Below, piece by piece: positions 1 to 9,284 of a DNA stretch of 64,000 bases (position 1 is the stretch's first letter; every line of letters begins with the position of its first letter). The stretch is taken from assembly GCA_002361935.1 (NCBI GenBank), contig DESD01000021.1, positions 20,117 to 84,116 on the forward strand, given 5' to 3'. Made by a program: the position numbers and the translations under genes. This stretch comes from Ruminococcaceae bacterium UBA3323 (GTDB taxonomy: Bacteria > Bacillota > Clostridia > Oscillospirales > Acutalibacteraceae). The notes below the pieces were generated by a model. The model was given only the letters and a program-made list of their open reading frames with translations, was not told the origin of the DNA and made no database searches.

Positions 1-284
1 AACGCAGCAAGACTAAGCTTTGAAGAAGTCAGCATGCCGGCATCCGCCTGACTGATAACAACTTTTGCACGAAATCTTTCCTTAATTTCCTGAACACCGC
101 CGATATGATCATAATGTCCATGCGTTAAAAGTATATATTCCAAATCTGCACTTTCTAAAAAAGAAAGCATTTTTTCCGAAGCATCCGTACAGTCAACAAG
201 AGCGGATTTGCCGCTTTCTTTATCCGTTAAAAGATAACAATTATTTTCAAGTTCGCCAAGGCAAACAGACTTTACATCAATCAT
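1..284 (-). CDS. MBL-fold metallo-hydrolase, partial (C-terminus beyond window)
   Basis: The first 94 residues are inside the window and the rest lies beyond base 1. The protein opens with a beta-rich segment and carries the metal-binding signature [10 protein letters not shown] at about residues 54-63, the hallmark of small glyoxalase-II-like metallo-beta-lactamase-fold hydrolases. It starts at ATG 284-282 and overlaps the dtd stop codon by four bases (ATGA), so the two are translationally coupled in the relA-dtd transcript. MBL-fold proteins of this kind often follow dtd and relA in Firmicutes. The substrate cannot be told. There is no signal peptide, so it is probably cytoplasmic. Confidence 0.85.
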   Translation of the reverse strand, partial: MIDVKSVCLGELENNCYLLTDKESGKSALVDCTDASEKMLSFLESADLEYILLTHGHYDHIGGVQEIKERFRAKVVISQADAGMLTSSKLSLAA

Positions 285-733
285 TTCAATTCCTCACTGT
301 CAAGAATAATGGTTACAGGACCGTCATTGATCAGTTCAACCTTCATATCCGCACCGAAGCAGCCTGTTTCAACCTTGGATACACCTGCTTTTACAAGCTC
401 CTGAACAAAGTATTCATAAAGCATATTGGCCTCATCAGGCGCAGCAGAACGAATAAAGCTTGGCCGCCTTCCGTGCGAGCAATCTGCACAAAGCGTAAAC
501 TGAGAAACAACAAGCATTTCTCCGTTCACATCAAGGCAGGAAAGATTCATTTTTCCGTTTTCATCCTCAAAAATACGCAGATACGGGATTTTTTTAATCA
601 GCTTATCGGCATCTGCCTTTGTATCTCCCTGCATAACACCAAGAAGAATCATAAAACCTTTTCCGATTTCGCCGATAACTTTTCCGTCTGTTTTAACATT
701 TGAATGAATAACCCGCTGAATTACCGCTTTCAT
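281..733 (-). CDS. dtd: D-aminoacyl-tRNA deacylase
   Basis: Removes D-amino acids (and glycine mischarged on tRNA-Ala) from tRNA in the cytoplasm. The 150-residue length is normal for the family. The two defining motifs are visible: SQFTLCAD near residues 78-85 and the Gly-cisPro motif NDGPVTI near the C-terminus. It starts at ATG 733, directly after the relA stop codon, and its own stop overlaps the next gene. The relA-dtd pairing is a common Firmicute arrangement. Confidence 0.96.
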   Translation of the reverse strand: MKAVIQRVIHSNVKTDGKVIGEIGKGFMILLGVMQGDTKADADKLIKKIPYLRIFEDENGKMNLSCLDVNGEMLVVSQFTLCADCSHGRRPSFIRSAAPDEANMLYEYFVQELVKAGVSKVETGCFGADMKVELINDGPVTIILDSEELK

Positions 734-2923
734 TTATAAACCACTTCTTTCAATATGATAAACACCATCAATCTTTTTAATAATTCTGACAATATTCTCA
801 AGATGCTCCTTGCTGTTTACTGCAACGGTTAAGGTTGTTAAGCAATTTCCGTCATTTATGGGACGGGCATTGATGGAATGAATTTTAACATGCATATTCA
901 TCAATGTGCTTGTAATATCAAGAACAACACCGTCTCTGTCTATTGCATAAACATCAAGGGTAGACTTTGTTTCTATTCTGACATTCTCATCCCAGTGGGC
1001 TTTTATCCAGCGCTCGGGCTCAGGACAGTTTTCTATATCCTGCGGAACATTAACACAGTTTCGTTTATGAATGGAAAGTCCGTGTCCTCTGGTAATAAAT
1101 CCGATAATTTCCTCACCGGGAAGCGGGGAACAGCAGTTTGCCATTTTTATAAGGCAATTATCAATTCCTTCTACAATAATACCGCTTGAGGAAGATGTTT
1201 TTCTGGGCTTATCCACAACATTTGAAAAGGAGGGCTTTTCCGGCTCCTTTTCTTCTTTCCAGTTTCTGTTGTATTCATCTTTGATGCCCGGCATAAGACG
1301 GCTTATTTGAATACCGCCATAGCCAACAGCAGCATAGAATTCATCCGTATCGCCGAAATGCTGTCGCTCGGCAATTCTTACAATGAAGTCATCATATTTA
1401 TCTCCGGAAAGGCGGATAAAGTTGCGGCGCAGTTCTTTTTCAACAATTACCTTGCCCTCTTCAATATTCTCATCACGTCTTTCCTTTTTAAACCATGTAC
1501 GGATTTTATTTCTTGCTTCACCGGTACGTACAATGGAAAGCCAGTCCTTACTTGGTCCCTTATTCTGCTGATTAGAAGTCAGAACCTCAATTCTTTCTCC
1601 GGTTTTAATCTTATAATCAAGAGGAACAATTCTTCCGTCCACTTTGGCACCAACCATTTTATTACCGACCGCAGAATGAATAGCATAAGCAAAATCAATA
1701 ACGGTTGAACCTGTGGGCAGACTTTTAATATCTCCCTTAGGCGTGAAAACATACACCTCTTCAACAGATAAATCACCCTTGATATTTGCAACCAAATCTT
1801 CCGGAGTATCGGATTCCTCACCTGTTTCAAGCATACGATGAATCCATGAAAGACCGGCATCAAGGCTGTCTTTTCCGCCTTTTCCAAGCTTATATTTCCA
1901 ATGGGCTGCTATACCGAACTCAGCAGTTCTGTGCATATCCCATGTTCTTATCTGAATTTCAAAGGGAACACCATTCGGTGAAAGCACGGTTGTATGGAGA
2001 GACTGATACATATTGGGTTTAGGAGTTGAAATATAATCCTTGAATCTGCCGGGAATCGGCTTAAACATATCATGAACAATACCAAGTGCATTATAGCAGT
2101 CTATCATAGAGTTCACGATGATTCTTACAGCATAGATATCATAAATTTCTTCAAAGGATTTTCCCTTTATATAAACCTTTCTGAATATGCCATGAACGGA
2201 TTTTACTCTTGATGTTATACTTGCATTTTCAATAACGGGCGTAATTCTGTCACTGATTTGTGTCTTAATATCGTTTAAAAATTTCTCGCCCTCCTCCTGC
2301 TTCATAGAAAGAGAATTTTCGATTTCCCTGTACGCAATAGGATCAAGATATCTGACTGCTGCATCCTCCAGTTCCTCTTTAATTGCACGGATACCGAGCC
2401 TATGTGCAATCGGCGCATAAATTTCCAGCGTTTCAAGACTTTTTTCACGCTGCTTATATTCAGGCATATGCTGAAGCGTTCGCATATTATGAAGCCGGTC
2501 TGCAAGCTTAATGATAATAACACGGACATCCTTGTTCATTGCCATAAACATTTTACGGATATTTTCAGCCTGCACCTCTTCCCTTGTTGAAAGCGGAATC
2601 TGACCAAGCTTTGTAACGCCGTCCACAAGCAGCTCAACATCAGCACCGAAGCGGCTGCCGATATAGGAAAGCGTATATTCGGTATCCTCAACAACATCAT
2701 GAAGCAGTGCACCAATAATGCATTCGTTATCCATTCCAAGCCGGAAAAGAATTTCGGCAACAGCAACGGGATGCATAATATACGGCTCGCCCGAACGCCT
2801 TTTCTGTCCCGAATGTGCATGATTTGCCAGCTCATAGGCCTCTTTTATTTTTTCAATATTATATTGAGGATGCTTTTTTATTTCTTCAAAAAAGGCATCA
2901 AAGCCGTCGTTATACTCACACAA
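734..2923 (-). CDS. relA: Bifunctional (p)ppGpp synthetase/hydrolase RelA/SpoT (Rel)
   Basis: Makes and degrades the alarmone (p)ppGpp. The 729 residues carry the full long-Rel architecture: HD hydrolase domain with HDVVEDT near residue 76, synthetase domain with STPKPNMYQSLHTT near 300, TGS domain from about 388 (VYVFTPKGDIKSLPTG), a conserved Cys-rich stretch (MANCCSPLPGEEIIGF) and a C-terminal ACT domain from about 655. The hydrolase motif is intact, so a bifunctional enzyme is expected. The start is TTG at 2923, chosen because AAGGAAG lies 8 bases upstream. It overlaps the recJ stop by 8 bases, so it is probably coupled to recJ. Confidence 0.96.
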   Translation of the reverse strand: MCEYNDGFDAFFEEIKKHPQYNIEKIKEAYELANHAHSGQKRRSGEPYIMHPVAVAEILFRLGMDNECIIGALLHDVVEDTEYTLSYIGSRFGADVELLVDGVTKLGQIPLSTREEVQAENIRKMFMAMNKDVRVIIIKLADRLHNMRTLQHMPEYKQREKSLETLEIYAPIAHRLGIRAIKEELEDAAVRYLDPIAYREIENSLSMKQEEGEKFLNDIKTQISDRITPVIENASITSRVKSVHGIFRKVYIKGKSFEEIYDIYAVRIIVNSMIDCYNALGIVHDMFKPIPGRFKDYISTPKPNMYQSLHTTVLSPNGVPFEIQIRTWDMHRTAEFGIAAHWKYKLGKGGKDSLDAGLSWIHRMLETGEESDTPEDLVANIKGDLSVEEVYVFTPKGDIKSLPTGSTVIDFAYAIHSAVGNKMVGAKVDGRIVPLDYKIKTGERIEVLTSNQQNKGPSKDWLSIVRTGEARNKIRTWFKKERRDENIEEGKVIVEKELRRNFIRLSGDKYDDFIVRIAERQHFGDTDEFYAAVGYGGIQISRLMPGIKDEYNRNWKEEKEPEKPSFSNVVDKPRKTSSSSGIIVEGIDNCLIKMANCCSPLPGEEIIGFITRGHGLSIHKRNCVNVPQDIENCPEPERWIKAHWDENVRIETKSTLDVYAIDRDGVVLDITSTLMNMHVKIHSINARPINDGNCLTTLTVAVNSKEHLENIVRIIKKIDGVYHIERSGL

Positions 2924-4940
2924 GGTTCAATCTTCCTTTCAGTTTTTTTATAACAGGTGTATTCATCAGATCCACCTTTGCGGCAACTTCGCAAACACGG
3001 ATATCCTTTTCATCATATTCAATAAGTCCGCACTCCGAAAATGCCTTAAGCGCAAATTTTAATTTGCCGTATGTAACAGAATTCAAAGCAAAATAAAGCT
3101 CATCAAAACCAAAGCACCAATGCTTTTTCTGTCTTAAAAACTTATAAATAACCGAGCAATCTGCTCTGTCCGGAAAAACAGATTCGGAATTATTTTTATG
3201 AAGCGAAAAAAGCTCGTATTCTTCCTTTTCGGCAAAATATTTATCATCATCATTTCCGTGCCTTTTAATATCGGCAGCCTGCAACGAAAGATATTCCCTG
3301 CCGTTATAAAGATTTTTTGAAGCCCTGACAACAGCATCTATATATTCTCCTGCCGCAAATGGAAATTCATCCGCAGTACATCTGAATTTAGAAATTTTAA
3401 AGATTTTGCCTTTCTTTTCACATTCAAGCCTGATATGTTTTCCGTTTCCCATAGGCGTTACGGAAAGCAGCCTTAAATTCATAAGAGCAAAAGCAGCATT
3501 TCGGTTTGCTTCGCCGAACGGCTCCAAAACAGAAAGTGAATCAACCAATTCTATATTAAGAAAAGCAGGAGAAATTTTGCAGTCAATATTTATGGACGGA
3601 ACCGGCATAACCGGATAAGCTGAAACTGCATATTCATTTATACGGTTTCGGAATACATCAACATCCGCCGGGTTAAGCCCTAAACCTGCCGCCTTTGGAT
3701 GACCGCCGAAATGGCTTAACATATCCGCACAGGCTGAAATCGCCTCGTAAATATTAAAGCCCTCTATACTCCTTGCCGATCCGACTGCCATCCCGTTTTC
3801 TTCAGTCAGAACAATAACGGGCTTGCCATATTCCTCAAGCACCTTTGCGGCAACAATTCCGACAACGCCCAAATGATAATTTTTTCCGCACACCACGATA
3901 ACCCGGTTTTTGGCGATATCGGGATTTTCTGCTATTTTAAGCATAACATCTTCAAAAATATTCTGTTCAAGCTCCTGCCTGTGTGCATTATCAATATTTA
4001 TCTGTTCTGCCTTAAAAGCTGCATCATCTTTATTTTCACAAAGCAGAAGCTCTGCGGCTCTTGCTGCATCATCCACTCTTCCCGTTGCATTAATTCTTGG
4101 GCAAAGTGTAAAGGCAACATCGGTTGCAGTCAGCTTTTTATCTGCCGCTCCTGCCGCTTTTTTCAGGGCTTCAATACCGATTCGTGAGCCGCTGTTGATA
4201 AGCCTGATTCCCGCTTTTACAAACGCCCTGTTTTCACCGATAAGCGGCATAACATCGGAAATTGTGCCAAGAGCAACCAAATCGGCAAACTGATAAAGCA
4301 TATCCTCCGTATCCCCGTAAACAGCACAGGCAAGCTTAAAAGCTACGCCAACACCTGCAAAATCACGAAAAGCAATTTCATTTTCAGCTCTGTGGGGATT
4401 TACAACAGCTTCAGCCCTTGGAAGCGTATCTCCGATTTGATGATGGTCAGTTACAACAAGACGCATACCAAGAGAATAAATATATTCAGCCTCTTCAATG
4501 GCGGAAATACCGTTATCAACCGTAACGATAAGCTTTGTGCCTCTTTCTCTGATTTTATCAATTGAGGCCCTGTTCATACCATAGCCCTCATTCAGACGTG
4601 AGGGAATATAATAATCAACATCAGCACCCATATCCTTCAGGAAGGTATAAAGAAGAACGGTTGAGGTTACACCATCACAGTCGTAATCGCCGAATATGGT
4701 TATTTTTTCTCCGTAATCCACAGCCTCTTCAATAGCAGAAACAGCCCTTTCCATATCGCAAAGCTGAAAAGGGTCTGAAAAATCGTAAGAGGAGGCTAAA
4801 AAGTCTGCCACATCGGCACTGCTCTCTATCCCCCTTGAAACAAGCATAAATGCTATAAACGGATCAATATTAAATTGTTCGCTTAAATCGGATGCCTTTT
4901 CTTTATCTGCATCTGCTATTATCCACTTTTTATATGCCAT
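2916..4940 (-). CDS. recJ: Single-stranded-DNA-specific 5'-3' exonuclease RecJ
   Basis: DHH-family nuclease for recombination and repair. Visible motifs: GDYDCDGVTST near residue 87, VTDHHQIGD near 167, the DHHA1 element with SHFGGHPKAAGLG near 410, then an OB-like region near 490-560. The last 110 or so residues form an extra C-terminal part typical of long Firmicute RecJ proteins. The 674-residue length suits Clostridia. The start codon shares one base with the hisE stop (TAATG). It lies between the histidine genes and relA, so it is probably transcribed with both, and no terminator is seen on either side. Confidence 0.95.
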   Translation of the reverse strand: MAYKKWIIADADKEKASDLSEQFNIDPFIAFMLVSRGIESSADVADFLASSYDFSDPFQLCDMERAVSAIEEAVDYGEKITIFGDYDCDGVTSTVLLYTFLKDMGADVDYYIPSRLNEGYGMNRASIDKIRERGTKLIVTVDNGISAIEEAEYIYSLGMRLVVTDHHQIGDTLPRAEAVVNPHRAENEIAFRDFAGVGVAFKLACAVYGDTEDMLYQFADLVALGTISDVMPLIGENRAFVKAGIRLINSGSRIGIEALKKAAGAADKKLTATDVAFTLCPRINATGRVDDAARAAELLLCENKDDAAFKAEQINIDNAHRQELEQNIFEDVMLKIAENPDIAKNRVIVVCGKNYHLGVVGIVAAKVLEEYGKPVIVLTEENGMAVGSARSIEGFNIYEAISACADMLSHFGGHPKAAGLGLNPADVDVFRNRINEYAVSAYPVMPVPSINIDCKISPAFLNIELVDSLSVLEPFGEANRNAAFALMNLRLLSVTPMGNGKHIRLECEKKGKIFKISKFRCTADEFPFAAGEYIDAVVRASKNLYNGREYLSLQAADIKRHGNDDDKYFAEKEEYELFSLHKNNSESVFPDRADCSVIYKFLRQKKHWCFGFDELYFALNSVTYGKLKFALKAFSECGLIEYDEKDIRVCEVAAKVDLMNTPVIKKLKGRLNLV

Positions 4941-5263
4941 TATGAATTTTTATCCACCTGATGAAATTTTTTGAGGTTGCCTCGCTTTGCAGCTCTTTTT
5001 TCAAGCTCGGCTTCAATATCCTCAGGGGTAATACCCTGATTTGCCATCATGACAAGTGTATGATAAATCAAATCCGTTATTTCATAAACCGTTTCTTCCT
5101 TATCATTATTTTTAGCGGCAATCACCATTTCCGTGCATTCCTCGCCAACCTTTTTCAGTATTTTATCAATTCCCTGTTCAAAAAGATAGGCGGTGTATGA
5201 GCCTTCCGCCTTTTCATTTTTTCTTTCTATAATAACCTGATACTCGTTTTTAATTAAATCCAT
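4940..5263 (-). CDS. hisE: Phosphoribosyl-ATP diphosphatase
   Basis: Second step of histidine synthesis: hydrolyses phosphoribosyl-ATP to phosphoribosyl-AMP and pyrophosphate. At 107 residues it is a stand-alone HisE with the all-alpha MazG-like fold. The metal-binding pattern EECTEMVIAAK, followed by EITDLIYHTLVMM, is present near residues 42-75. Its ATG overlaps the hisI stop (TGATG). HisE and HisI are separate proteins here, whereas they are fused in many bacteria. Confidence 0.95.
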   Translation of the reverse strand: MDLIKNEYQVIIERKNEKAEGSYTAYLFEQGIDKILKKVGEECTEMVIAAKNNDKEETVYEITDLIYHTLVMMANQGITPEDIEAELEKRAAKRGNLKKFHQVDKNS

Positions 5264-5592
5264 CAGAATTTTTCTCCTTTAATTTCATTGAAAAAACAGC
5301 TATGGCTTCCTGTATGGCAGGCCGCCCCTGTCTGAATAACCTTAACAAGCAGGGTATCATCATCACAATCGCCGTGGATGGAAACGACTTTTTGAAGATG
5401 GCCGCTTGTTGCACCCTTGTTCCAAAGTTCCTGCCTGCTTCTGGACCAGAACCATGTATAGCCGGTTTCAAGCGTTTTCTGCATAGACTCTTTGTTCATA
5501 TATGCAAGCATAAGCACCTCGTTTGTGCCGCTTTCCTGAATAATGGCCGGAATTAAATCAGCCTTCTGAAAATATTTTTCTATATTCATCAT
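5263..5592 (-). CDS. hisI: Phosphoribosyl-AMP cyclohydrolase
   Basis: Third step of histidine synthesis, opening the adenine ring of phosphoribosyl-AMP. Conserved elements are [10 protein letters not shown], the [15 protein letters not shown] stretch, [13 protein letters not shown] and the zinc-site Cys in [12 protein letters not shown]. The start was set at ATG 5592, which overlaps the hisA stop as ATGATG and has GAGGTG five bases upstream. An in-frame GTG at 5598 is possible but overlaps the Shine-Dalgarno region. About 109 residues, normal for a monofunctional HisI. Confidence 0.94.
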   Translation of the reverse strand: MMNIEKYFQKADLIPAIIQESGTNEVLMLAYMNKESMQKTLETGYTWFWSRSRQELWNKGATSGHLQKVVSIHGDCDDDTLLVKVIQTGAACHTGSHSCFFNEIKGEKF

Positions 5593-6302
5593 TTGCACAC
5601 CTCTATGGCTTCCTCAAGAATAAGGGTTTTATTATAAAGGCTTTTTCCGCAGATTGCACCATACAGCCCCTCTTTTTTCAGAGCAAGAATATCATCAATA
5701 TTTGTTACTCCGCCCGAAGCGGTTATATCACAGGAAACTGCATTGTTGATTTCGGCAAGCTGGCTGATATTCGGACCGCTCAATGTACCGTCCTTTGAAA
5801 TATCGGTATAAATAATTGTTTTTACACCGGCTGCCTCCATCTGCTTTGCAAGCTTCGTAAAATAAACATCGGAGCCCTCTGTCCATCCCTCGGCTGCAGC
5901 ATAACCGTTTTTCGCATCAATACCAACAGCAATGATATCGCCGAATTCTTTAACAGCCTCCCTAACCAAATTCGGATTCTTAAGAGCAACAGAGCCGAGA
6001 ATAATACGACTTATATTATGATTTACATAAAAATCTATATCCTGCATCGTTCGGATACCGCCGCCGATTTCAACCTTAAGCCCTGTTTGATTTGCAACAT
6101 CTGTAAAGGTTTTAGCATTTACAGGCTTTTTCTGCAAAGAGCCATCCAAATCAACCATATGTATCCATGAAGCGCCTGCCTTTTCAAACTGAAAAGCGGT
6201 TTCAAGTGCGTTATCGGCAACCTGATGCGCTGTTGAAAAATCGCCCTTGTAAAGGCGAACGGGTTTACCGTCTATAATATCTATTGCAGGAAAAATAATC
6301 AT
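5589..6302 (-). CDS. hisA: ProFAR isomerase (HisA)
   Basis: TIM-barrel isomerase of histidine synthesis, converting ProFAR to PRFAR. It begins with [20 protein letters not shown], which contains the first catalytic Asp and separates HisA from His[17 protein letters not shown] and the [16 protein letters not shown] stretch with the second catalytic Asp are also present. At 237 residues it is full length. Its start overlaps the hisB stop by one base. HisF, the next enzyme of the pathway, is not in this operon. Confidence 0.95.
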   Translation of the reverse strand: MIIFPAIDIIDGKPVRLYKGDFSTAHQVADNALETAFQFEKAGASWIHMVDLDGSLQKKPVNAKTFTDVANQTGLKVEIGGGIRTMQDIDFYVNHNISRIILGSVALKNPNLVREAVKEFGDIIAVGIDAKNGYAAAEGWTEGSDVYFTKLAKQMEAAGVKTIIYTDISKDGTLSGPNISQLAEINNAVSCDITASGGVTNIDDILALKKEGLYGAICGKSLYNKTLILEEAIEVCK

Positions 6303-6877
6303 TACAGAACTCCTTTTGTGGAAAGTACTCCGCCGTTATTTTTGGTTACGGCAATTTTTAATGCATGTGCAAGCGCTTTAAATAAAGCCTCTATCTCGTG
6401 ATGGGAATTAGAGCCATACAGAACATTCAGATGAAGCGTGATACCCGAATTCATTGCAAAGGCACGGAAGAATTCCTCCGTACAGCAGGTTTCATAATCT
6501 CCGCAGCGCTCCTCATTAAAATCTGCATGAAACACAAGAAACGGTCTGTTGGAAATATCAAGAGAGCACATTGCAAGGCTTTCATCCATAGGAATACTGA
6601 AGGAACCGTACCTATTAATTCCGCACATATCGCCAAGTGCTTTTTTGAACGCCATACCAAGCGCAATTCCCGTATCTTCAACGGTATGATGCGTATCTAC
6701 CTCAAGATCGCCTGCTGTCTTAACATTAAGGCCAAAGCCGCCGTGAACACCCAAGGCATTCAGCATATGATCAAAAAAACCGATACCTGTTGATACTTCA
6801 ACCTCGCCGCCATCAAGATTTAATTCAATTCTAATCTGTGTTTCTTTCGTGTTTCTTTCAATAGAAGAAGTTCTCAT
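6302..6877 (-). CDS. hisB: Imidazoleglycerol-phosphate dehydratase
   Basis: Sixth step of histidine synthesis, a manganese-dependent dehydratase. Family signatures are GIGFFDHMLNALGVHGGF, DTHHTVEDTGIALG and SNSHHEIEALFKALAHALK, giving the paired His metal ligands. At 191 residues it is the monofunctional bacterial form, without the phosphatase domain found in enterobacteria. A separate histidinol-phosphatase would be needed. It follows the DUF3006 gene by 14 bases. Confidence 0.96.
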   Translation of the reverse strand: MRTSSIERNTKETQIRIELNLDGGEVEVSTGIGFFDHMLNALGVHGGFGLNVKTAGDLEVDTHHTVEDTGIALGMAFKKALGDMCGINRYGSFSIPMDESLAMCSLDISNRPFLVFHADFNEERCGDYETCCTEEFFRAFAMNSGITLHLNVLYGSNSHHEIEALFKALAHALKIAVTKNNGGVLSTKGVL

Positions 6878-6891
6878 ATTTACACCTCTTT

Positions 6892-7095
6892 TCAGTCCTG
6901 AAAAAGACTGTTCATAAGCTTGTTTATATTGTTTTTTCTTTTATCTGTTTCCTCAGCTTCAACAGAAATTTTTATAACATCGCCCTCTTTAATACCATCC
7001 GGCAATGCCCTGAGCGGAAGATCCGCAAAGCTTCCCTCTTCAATTTCACAAACTGCAAAACCGGCTTCAATTCTGTCTACTACTAACCTTTTCAT
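6892..7095 (-). CDS. DUF3006 domain protein
   Basis: A 67-residue acidic protein whose pattern (VDRIEAGFAVCEIEEGSF, then a short beta-rich body with LPDGIKEGDVIKI and a charged tail) matches the DUF3006 family. Its function is unknown. The gene begins three bases after the stop of the ComEC-like metallo-hydrolase. DUF3006 and secreted or anchored MBL-fold proteins are often neighbours in Firmicutes, so they may act together. That is an inference from gene order only. The pair sits inside the histidine operon. Confidence 0.8.
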   Translation of the reverse strand: MKRLVVDRIEAGFAVCEIEEGSFADLPLRALPDGIKEGDVIKISVEAEETDKRKNNINKLMNSLFQD

Positions 7096-7098
7096 ATA

Positions 7099-7992
7099 TT
7101 ATTCCTTTTCACAGTAAAGCGTAATATTCGTTTTATCGGAAACAACGGCTACATTTCCGTTTATATCCGTTCTTAAAATCTTTGCGCCGATTTCGCTTAA
7201 ATTATTTATCGCTTCAAAATGAGGATGATTATAGGAATTATCCTTTCCAACCTCAATAACAGCAATACCGGGCGAAACAGCACTTACAAATTCAAAGGAG
7301 GAAGCAGTTTTACTGCCATGATGACCTACCTTTAAAACATCAGCATTCAGTTTATCCTTTGTTGAAGCTTTTAATATTTCTGTTTCAGAAGCAGCCTCGG
7401 CATCACCCATAAACAGAAACACATTACTGCCGTATTGAAGCCTTAAAACTGCCGAATACGCATTAAGATTATCATAATTGGCTTTCACAGGGGCAAGAAA
7501 TTCGGCAGACAAATCATCTTCATCAAGAACCGCTGCACCCGCCTTTGCCGTATGGATACTCCTGCCCTTATCGGAAATTGCAAGAAGCAGGTTTTCATAT
7601 GTTTGGGTATTTGCCGAAACCTTTGGCATATAGATGTCACCGATATCAAAATGCTCAACAACCGCTTTCATTCCGCCGATATGGTCGGCATGCGGATGTG
7701 TTGCAACAAGATAATCAATTTTACTGTATCCAAGCCTAGAAATAAAATCAATTATTGTATCTGATGCATCAGATGTTGAAGCATCAATCAGCATACATTT
7801 TCCGTCGGGAAGCTGAACAAACTCGCTGTCCCCCTGCCCTACGTCTAAATAATTTACAACGATTGTACCGTCCGTCTGCAGGTTTTTACCTGCTTCAAGC
7901 TCTTTGGTTTCCGTAAGATAATACCCGGTAACGCTGAGCAAAGCAACAACAATAGCAGCAATAATCGTTTTTATAAGCTTTTTATTTCTCAT
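7099..7992 (-). CDS. ComEC/Rec2-type MBL-fold hydrolase, membrane anchored or secreted
   Basis: The 297-residue protein has an N-terminal hydrophobic segment at about residues 8-27 (a signal anchor or signal peptide) followed by a metallo-beta-lactamase domain like the C-terminal part of ComEC. Motifs are LDVGQGDSEFVQLPDGKCML near 49-68, ATHPHADHIGG near 95, a GDAEAASE element and KVGHHGSKTASS near 222. It lacks the ComEC competence transmembrane domain, so a DNA-uptake channel role is not supported. An extracytoplasmic nuclease or phosphoesterase activity is possible. It overlaps hisD by four bases and is coupled to DUF3006. Confidence 0.85.
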   Translation of the reverse strand: MRNKKLIKTIIAAIVVALLSVTGYYLTETKELEAGKNLQTDGTIVVNYLDVGQGDSEFVQLPDGKCMLIDASTSDASDTIIDFISRLGYSKIDYLVATHPHADHIGGMKAVVEHFDIGDIYMPKVSANTQTYENLLLAISDKGRSIHTAKAGAAVLDEDDLSAEFLAPVKANYDNLNAYSAVLRLQYGSNVFLFMGDAEAASETEILKASTKDKLNADVLKVGHHGSKTASSFEFVSAVSPGIAVIEVGKDNSYNHPHFEAINNLSEIGAKILRTDINGNVAVVSDKTNITLYCEKE

Positions 7993-9275
7993 TTATCAAA
8001 TCTTACCTTGATGGAGTTGGCATGCGCAGTTAAGCCCTCACTGTCTGCAAGCGTAACAATTTCATCCTTAGCCTGTGCAAGCGCATCCTCTGTATAATAA
8101 ATAAATGAAGATTTTTTTACAAAGCTGTCAACAGAGAGCGGACTGAAAAATCTTGCTGTTCCGCTTGTAGGAAGGACATGGTTCGGGCCTGCAAAATAAT
8201 CACCGAGAGGTTCAGGCGACCAGTTACCAAGAAAAACAGAACCGGCATTATCAAGCATGCCTATATATTTAAGAGGCTCCTCAACACAAAGCTCAAGATG
8301 CTCGGGAGCAAGCTCATTTGCAAATTCAATAGCCTGAGCAAGATTTTCACAAACGATTATCTCTCCATAGCTTTCAAGGGACTGCTCTATAATTTCCTGC
8401 CTTTCCAGGAACTTAATCTGCTTTTCAATTTCCTTTGCAGTAGCTTTTGCAACAGCCTCTGAGGTTGTTAAAAGAATAGAAGACGCCATTACATCATGCT
8501 CTGCCTGACTCATTAAATCAGCTGCAAGAAAGGACGGCTTTGCCGTTTTATCCGCAACAATAAGAATCTCGGACGGACCGGCAACCATATCAATATCCAC
8601 AACGCCGTAAAGAAGCTTTTTGGCAGTTGCAACAAAAATATTTCCGGGACCGACAATTTTATCAACCTTTGGTATTTTTTCCGTTCCGTAAGCAAGTGCG
8701 GCAACAGCCTGTGCACCGCCGCAAAGGAAAACCTTATCAACACCGGCAACTGCAGCAGCAGCCATAATGTTCGGGTTGGGAGAGCCATCCTTTGACGGGG
8801 GAGTTACCATTATAATCTCCTTAACCCCTGCAATCTTGGCCGGAACAGCATTCATCAAAACAGAGCTTGGATAAGCTGCTGTGCCGCCGGGAACATAGAT
8901 TCCGACTCTTTTAAGACCGCGAACACGCTGCCCCATAATCACGCCGTTTTCCTTTGTTGTAAGCCAGCTTTGCTGCGCTTGACGCTGATGGAAATCATAA
9001 ATATTATTTTTAGCATCAACCACAGCCTGCTTGAAATCATCATCAACCAGATCAAGATACGCCGAAAGCTCGTCCTTTTCAATAACTGTTTTTTTAGGCA
9101 CGGCACCGTCAAATCTTACGGTATATTCACGAACGGCATCATCACCGCCCTCTTTTACACCCTGAATAATGGATGAAACAATATCAACAATTTTCTGATC
9201 TGTTTCGCCGCTTCTTTTCTTCAGATTCTCAATAAGCGCATATTCGCTTTTTCCGTTTGCTTTTGTAATTTTCAT
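7989..9275 (-). CDS. hisD: Histidinol dehydrogenase
   Basis: Catalyses the last two oxidations, L-histidinol to L-histidine, with NAD. At 428 residues it is the usual length. Typical stretches are GQRVRGLKRVGIYVPGGTA, VDKIVGPGNIFVATAKK, the zinc-ligand segment SQAEHDVMAS and GPNHVLPTSGTARF, plus a C-terminal EGLTAHANSIKVR carrying a zinc-ligand His. It starts 9 bases after the hisZG stop. It is the second gene of the histidine operon. Confidence 0.97.
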   Translation of the reverse strand: MKITKANGKSEYALIENLKKRSGETDQKIVDIVSSIIQGVKEGGDDAVREYTVRFDGAVPKKTVIEKDELSAYLDLVDDDFKQAVVDAKNNIYDFHQRQAQQSWLTTKENGVIMGQRVRGLKRVGIYVPGGTAAYPSSVLMNAVPAKIAGVKEIIMVTPPSKDGSPNPNIMAAAAVAGVDKVFLCGGAQAVAALAYGTEKIPKVDKIVGPGNIFVATAKKLLYGVVDIDMVAGPSEILIVADKTAKPSFLAADLMSQAEHDVMASSILLTTSEAVAKATAKEIEKQIKFLERQEIIEQSLESYGEIIVCENLAQAIEFANELAPEHLELCVEEPLKYIGMLDNAGSVFLGNWSPEPLGDYFAGPNHVLPTSGTARFFSPLSVDSFVKKSSFIYYTEDALAQAKDEIVTLADSEGLTAHANSIKVRFDK

Positions 9276-9284
9276 ATTTTACCC

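Noticed and set aside
7099..7992. Competence channel ComEC
   Set aside because: Only the C-terminal MBL-type domain is present. The long multi-pass competence domain is absent.
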